A model generated the notes under the pieces. It ran no database searches. It was not told the DNA's origin and was given only the letters and a program-made list of their open reading frames with translations. Below, piece after piece: positions 5,481 through 7,497 of a DNA stretch of 7,497 nucleotides. The DNA is from Candidatus Krumholzibacteriia bacterium (GTDB lineage Bacteria; Krumholzibacteriota; Krumholzibacteriia; LZORAL124-64-63), in the NCBI GenBank assembly GCA_029935695.1, contig JAOZJV010000164.1, positions 1 to 7,497 of the forward strand, written 5' to 3'. How positions within the stretch are numbered: position 1 is the stretch's first letter; every line of letters starts with the position of its first letter. Both the position numbers and the translations under genes were made by a program.

Positions 5481-5487
5481 TTTTTTT
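5446..5487 (+). terminator. Possible terminator made from the 3' half of tRNA-His plus a T7 run
   Basis: A run of seven T (5481-5487) directly follows the encoded CCA. The nascent 3' half can form an alternative hairpin: GGTGG (5446-5450) with CCACC (5473-5477), stacked over the T-stem GTGGG/CCCAT. That would be a GC-rich stem 3 nt before the T-run. No separate terminator hairpin follows the tRNA. This is inference. Confidence 0.35.
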
Positions 5488-5493
5488 GTCCGC

Positions 5494-5546
5494 TTTCAAG
5501 CTGATACCTGCTACTTTATTCCTCCCGCCGCACAGCCGGCTTGAAA
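5494..5546. repeat. Inverted repeat in the ssb leader
   Basis: TTTCAAGC (5494-5501) is complementary to GCTTGAAA (5539-5546) across a 37-nt loop. It falls between tRNA-His and ssb, about 50 nt before the ssb start. It could be an untranslated-leader structure or a spaced operator; no clear promoter is visible in this 115-nt gap. Confidence 0.25.
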
Positions 5547-5595
5547 CACCAATTAGTTGATGGGCAATTTTGTGCCCAAAAATAAGGAGATCAGC

Positions 5596-6090
5596 ATGGC
5601 TGGCGTCAACAAGGTGATCATCATTGGCAACCTGGGTCGCGACCCGGAAATCAAGTACACCCAGAACAACGTGCCCGTGGCCAACTTCAGCGTGGCCACC
5701 AGCGAAAGCTGGAAAGACAAAACCAGCGGCGAGTGGCAGGAAAAGACCGAATGGCATCGCGTCACTGCCTGGCGTCATCTGGCCGAACGCGCCGAGAAAT
5801 ACCTGCGCAAGGGCAAACAGGTTTATGTGGAAGGCAGGCTCGAGACCCGCAAGTGGCAGGGTCAGGACGGGCAGGACCGGTACACCACGGAGATCATAGC
5901 CGTGCAGTTGCAGATGCTGGGCCGTAAGGATGAAGACGGTCAGTATGGTGGCGGTGGCGGCGGTGGTGGCGGCGGTGGCGGCGGCATTGGCAACCCCTCA
6001 GGCGGCGGTGGCGGAGAGTTCAATCCTCCGGCCATGGGCGGCGGTGGCGGCGGCACAGCGGCTTCTGAGGATGATGATTTGCCGTTCTAG
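5596..6090 (+). CDS. ssb: Single-stranded DNA-binding protein
   Basis: SSB coats single-stranded DNA during replication, repair and recombination and recruits partners through its C-terminal tip. The protein has 164 residues. I chose ATG 5596 because AAGGAG (5584-5589) sits 6 nt upstream and the family begins MAGVNKVIIIGNLGRDPE. The OB fold covers residues about 1-112, with YTQNNVPVANFSVAT, EKTEWHRVTAWRHLAERAEKYLRKGKQVYVEGRL and the closing TTEIIAVQLQMLG strand. The tail then carries 13 consecutive glycines (118-130) and two further Gly runs (136-140, 148-153). It ends in the acidic tip EDDDLPF, matching the conserved partner-binding end DDDIPF. It is followed by a strong terminator, so it is probably transcribed alone or from the tRNA side. 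Confidence 0.97.
   Translation: MAGVNKVIIIGNLGRDPEIKYTQNNVPVANFSVATSESWKDKTSGEWQEKTEWHRVTAWRHLAERAEKYLRKGKQVYVEGRLETRKWQGQDGQDRYTTEIIAVQLQMLGRKDEDGQYGGGGGGGGGGGGGIGNPSGGGGGEFNPPAMGGGGGGTAASEDDDLPF
5947..5985 (+). repeat. GGT/GGC triplet repeat coding for 13 glycines
   Basis: Thirteen successive GGT or GGC codons lie in the ssb linker. Irregular alternation of the third base limits slippage, yet the tract is still a likely site of length variation between strains. Confidence 0.8.
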
Positions 6091-6116
6091 GGATTGCCTG
6101 GAAAATGATTGTTATT

Positions 6117-6153
6117 GGGGCCTCATCCTTTTTGGGTGGGGTCCTTTGTTTTT
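6117..6153 (+). terminator. Intrinsic terminator downstream of ssb
   Basis: A 12-bp stem (6117-6128 with 6134-6145), containing several G-U pairs, closes a TTTTT loop and is followed by TTGTTTTT (6146-6153). It begins 26 nt after the ssb stop. A terminator here implies that the next gene uses its own promoter or read-through. Confidence 0.75.
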
Positions 6154-6197
6154 AAGACTGGTTGACCAGGCGGGTCCCTGCGGCCAAACTGTACTCT

Positions 6198-6662
6198 ATG
6201 AAATTTTCCATGCACATGGCTGGTGGTCGTTGGGCTTTCAGCGGCCTTGGGTCGTTGGTCGTCATTGTTTTGATTTTTCTGCTGCCCAATCTTCTGGCGG
6301 CTCCTCTTGATGAGGAGCGAGCTGAAAAAGAGCTGCGGTCTTACTTGCTCAGGCAGCTTACCCAAAACCAACTCATGCAAATGAAGGCTTCGAATTTGAC
6401 TGCCCCTGACATGGCCATGGCGACCCAGTGGGCCGATGACCGAAGAGCGCATGATGGTTTGTTGGTTGAGTCTTTGAAGGTGCGGACTTCTCTTCTGACG
6501 CCGCCCTTTGTTTCATCAAGGGTTTATTTGGTGAAGGCTGATTTGCTGTTTCCCGATCAGGAGCCTGAGACACGGGTTTGGGCCATGAGTGTGGAAAGCA
6601 GATTGAGCGATTTTTTCTGGGTGGCCGAAAGACCCGGGTGGCTTTGGCTGATGGCCCGCTAG
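6198..6662 (+). CDS. Hypothetical small membrane-anchored protein
   Basis: I do not recognise the family. From the ATG at 6198 it has 154 residues. Residues about 12-34 form a hydrophobic segment (GSLVVIVLIFLLPNLLAA), a membrane anchor or uncleaved signal. Residues 37-65 are charged and helix-forming (DEERAEKELRSYLLRQL), possibly a short coiled coil. Residues about 93-145 look beta-rich (VRTSLLTPPFVSSRVYLVKA...RVWAMSVES) and end in aromatic residues (FFWVAERPGWLWL). This suggests one membrane anchor with a small extracytoplasmic domain. The start is uncertain: TTG 6162 and ATGs at 6210 and 6216 are possible, and none has a convincing ribosome binding site. It lies after the ssb terminator and converges with nth at a 6-nt gap. 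It is probably real because the frame is long, has coherent structure and fills the space. Confidence 0.65.
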   Translation: MKFSMHMAGGRWAFSGLGSLVVIVLIFLLPNLLAAPLDEERAEKELRSYLLRQLTQNQLMQMKASNLTAPDMAMATQWADDRRAHDGLLVESLKVRTSLLTPPFVSSRVYLVKADLLFPDQEPETRVWAMSVESRLSDFFWVAERPGWLWLMAR

Positions 6663-6668
6663 ACAGTT

Positions 6669-7328
6669 TTAAGCTCTCACATCACACCATCGGTAGAGGA
6701 CGCAGTCGTCGCATTTGGGTGCGCGGGACCGGCAGGTTTTGCGGCCGTGGTCGATGAGCAAATGGCCGAAGTCTGGAGACTCGCTGAGGGGCACGCACTC
6801 GAGCAATTGTTTTTCGACTTTGACTGGATTGTCCTGATCGGTGAGGCCCAGCTTGCGGGTGATGCGGCCGACATGGGTGTCGACAACCATGCCTTCAGGA
6901 GTATTCCAGATTTCACCGAGGACGACGTTGGCGGTTTTGCGGCCGACACCGGGGACCTTGATGAGTTCCTTCATGGTGTTGGGAACCTGGCCGTCATGTT
7001 CGGCGAGGATTTTGATGGCGGCGCCCTGGAGAGATTTGGATTTGTTGCGGTAGAAACCAGTGCTGTGGATGGCTTCTTCGATCTCTTCGATGGGGGCATC
7101 GGCGAAGTGCTCAGGAGTGGGGAATTGCTTGAAGAGGGCGGGGGTGACTTTGTTGACCCGGGCGTCTGTGCATTGGGCGGACAGGACGGTGGCGACCAGG
7201 AGTTGCCAGGCGTCTTTGTGGATAAGGGAGCACTCGGTGTCAGGAAATTCTTCCCGCAGTGTGGAGATGATGAGTTTGAATTTTTTGCGGCGGGTGGGGA
7301 TGGTTTTCAGGGGTTTGGGGGAAGGCAT
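6669..7328 (-). CDS. nth: Endonuclease III (DNA glycosylase/AP lyase)
   Basis: Nth removes oxidised pyrimidines from DNA and cleaves the abasic site in base-excision repair. The 219-residue protein has the full HhH-GPD architecture. WQLLVATVLSAQCTDARVN (41-59) is the family N-terminal block. The helix-hairpin-helix LIKVPGVGRKTANVVL (122-137) contains the catalytic Lys131, and VVDTHVGRI (148-156) contains the catalytic Asp150. The 4Fe-4S cluster motif C-X6-C-X2-C-X5-C is complete with Cys199, 206, 209 and 215. The start ATG at 7328 has AAAGGA about ten nucleotides upstream, a slightly long spacing. Its stop lies 6 nt from the stop of the convergent hypothetical gene, and no terminator is visible between them. 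All key residues are present, so activity is expected. MutY is excluded by the short length and the catalytic Lys. Confidence 0.97.
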   Translation of the reverse strand: MPSPKPLKTIPTRRKKFKLIISTLREEFPDTECSLIHKDAWQLLVATVLSAQCTDARVNKVTPALFKQFPTPEHFADAPIEEIEEAIHSTGFYRNKSKSLQGAAIKILAEHDGQVPNTMKELIKVPGVGRKTANVVLGEIWNTPEGMVVDTHVGRITRKLGLTDQDNPVKVEKQLLECVPLSESPDFGHLLIDHGRKTCRSRAPKCDDCVLYRWCDVRA

Positions 7329-7356
7329 TATTTGGGGGTCCTTTTTGGCGGTTGGC

Positions 7357-7385
7357 TTGACTTTGAGTGGGGGTGGTGCTAGTTT
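7357..7385 (+). promoter_or_regulatory. Weak promoter candidate for tRNA-Lys
   Basis: TTGACT (7357-7362) and TAGTTT (7380-7385) are 17 nt apart and lie about 60 nt before the tRNA gene in the same direction. The -35 is a good match; the -10 matches at three of six positions. The remainder of 7329-7447 shows nothing else. Confidence 0.25.
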
Positions 7386-7447
7386 TCGGCTCCCGCTGAG
7401 GAGGGTACGCTGAGTTGTGCCTTTAAGGTAGGATTAAAATTTATGGT

Positions 7448-7497
<50 letters not shown>

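Noticed and set aside
5486..5514. Promoter for ssb beginning with TTGTCC after tRNA-His
   Set aside because: The -35 is fair, but the sequence at correct spacing (TGCTAC) is not a credible -10.
5416..5778. Minus-strand 120-residue frame ending MGFEPTTTWTTTRGSAD
   Set aside because: Antisense of tRNA-His and of the start of ssb; MGFEPTT is again the tRNA T-arm artefact.
5930..6310. Plus-strand Ala/Val-rich 126-residue frame
   Set aside because: A frame-shifted reading of the ssb glycine repeat, where GGT/GGC becomes Ala and Val codons, running into the terminator region.
6747..7382. Plus-strand 211-residue frame, Gly/Asp/Phe-rich
   Set aside because: Antisense of nth, whose catalytic Lys, Asp and iron-sulfur cysteines are all present.

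Overview
The window looks like ordinary chromosome from a GC-rich, probably Gram-negative bacterium. The amidase, GerMN, murI, rph and rdgB chain, the glycine-rich SSB and CCA-encoding tRNA genes would suit a lineage in or near the FCB superphylum or the former Deltaproteobacteria. That placement rests on general knowledge of gene order and no marker here fixes it. No mobile element, CRISPR array, phage gene or toxin-antitoxin module is visible.

Region 1 (2-3661, plus strand) is a tightly packed five-gene operon. It holds the 3' end of an N-acetylmuramoyl-L-alanine amidase (amiC-like), a membrane-anchored GerMN-domain protein, glutamate racemase (murI), RNase PH (rph) and a RdgB/HAM1-type non-canonical purine NTP pyrophosphatase (rdgB). 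Stops and starts overlap or lie within 5 nt, so translation is probably coupled. The operon joins peptidoglycan turnover and D-Glu supply to tRNA 3' trimming and nucleotide-pool sanitation. Its last gene is the most unusual object in the window: a RdgB split by an in-frame insertion of about 140 residues rich in Trp and Arg.

Region 2 (3662-4980) has a palindromic intergenic segment, an intrinsic terminator and two minus-strand genes, a MarR-family regulator followed by a KefF/MdaB-like flavodoxin-fold NAD(P)H oxidoreductase. Repeated TGACA/TGTCA elements in front of marR and a palindrome over the marR stop codon are candidate operators. The pair looks like a small electrophile- or quinone-responsive module.

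Region 3 (4981-5595) carries three plus-strand tRNA genes, Pro(TGG), Arg(TCT) and His(GTG), all with encoded CCA. The spacers contain small hairpins, and a T7 run directly follows tRNA-His.

Region 4 (5596-7497) has ssb with a long polyglycine linker and a strong terminator, a small membrane-anchored protein of unknown function, a convergent endonuclease III gene (nth), and the 5' part of a tRNA-Lys(CTT) gene cut by the window end. Overall this is a housekeeping region with a DNA and nucleotide-pool maintenance flavour (rdgB, ssb, nth). The insertion-bearing RdgB is the best candidate for something undescribed.
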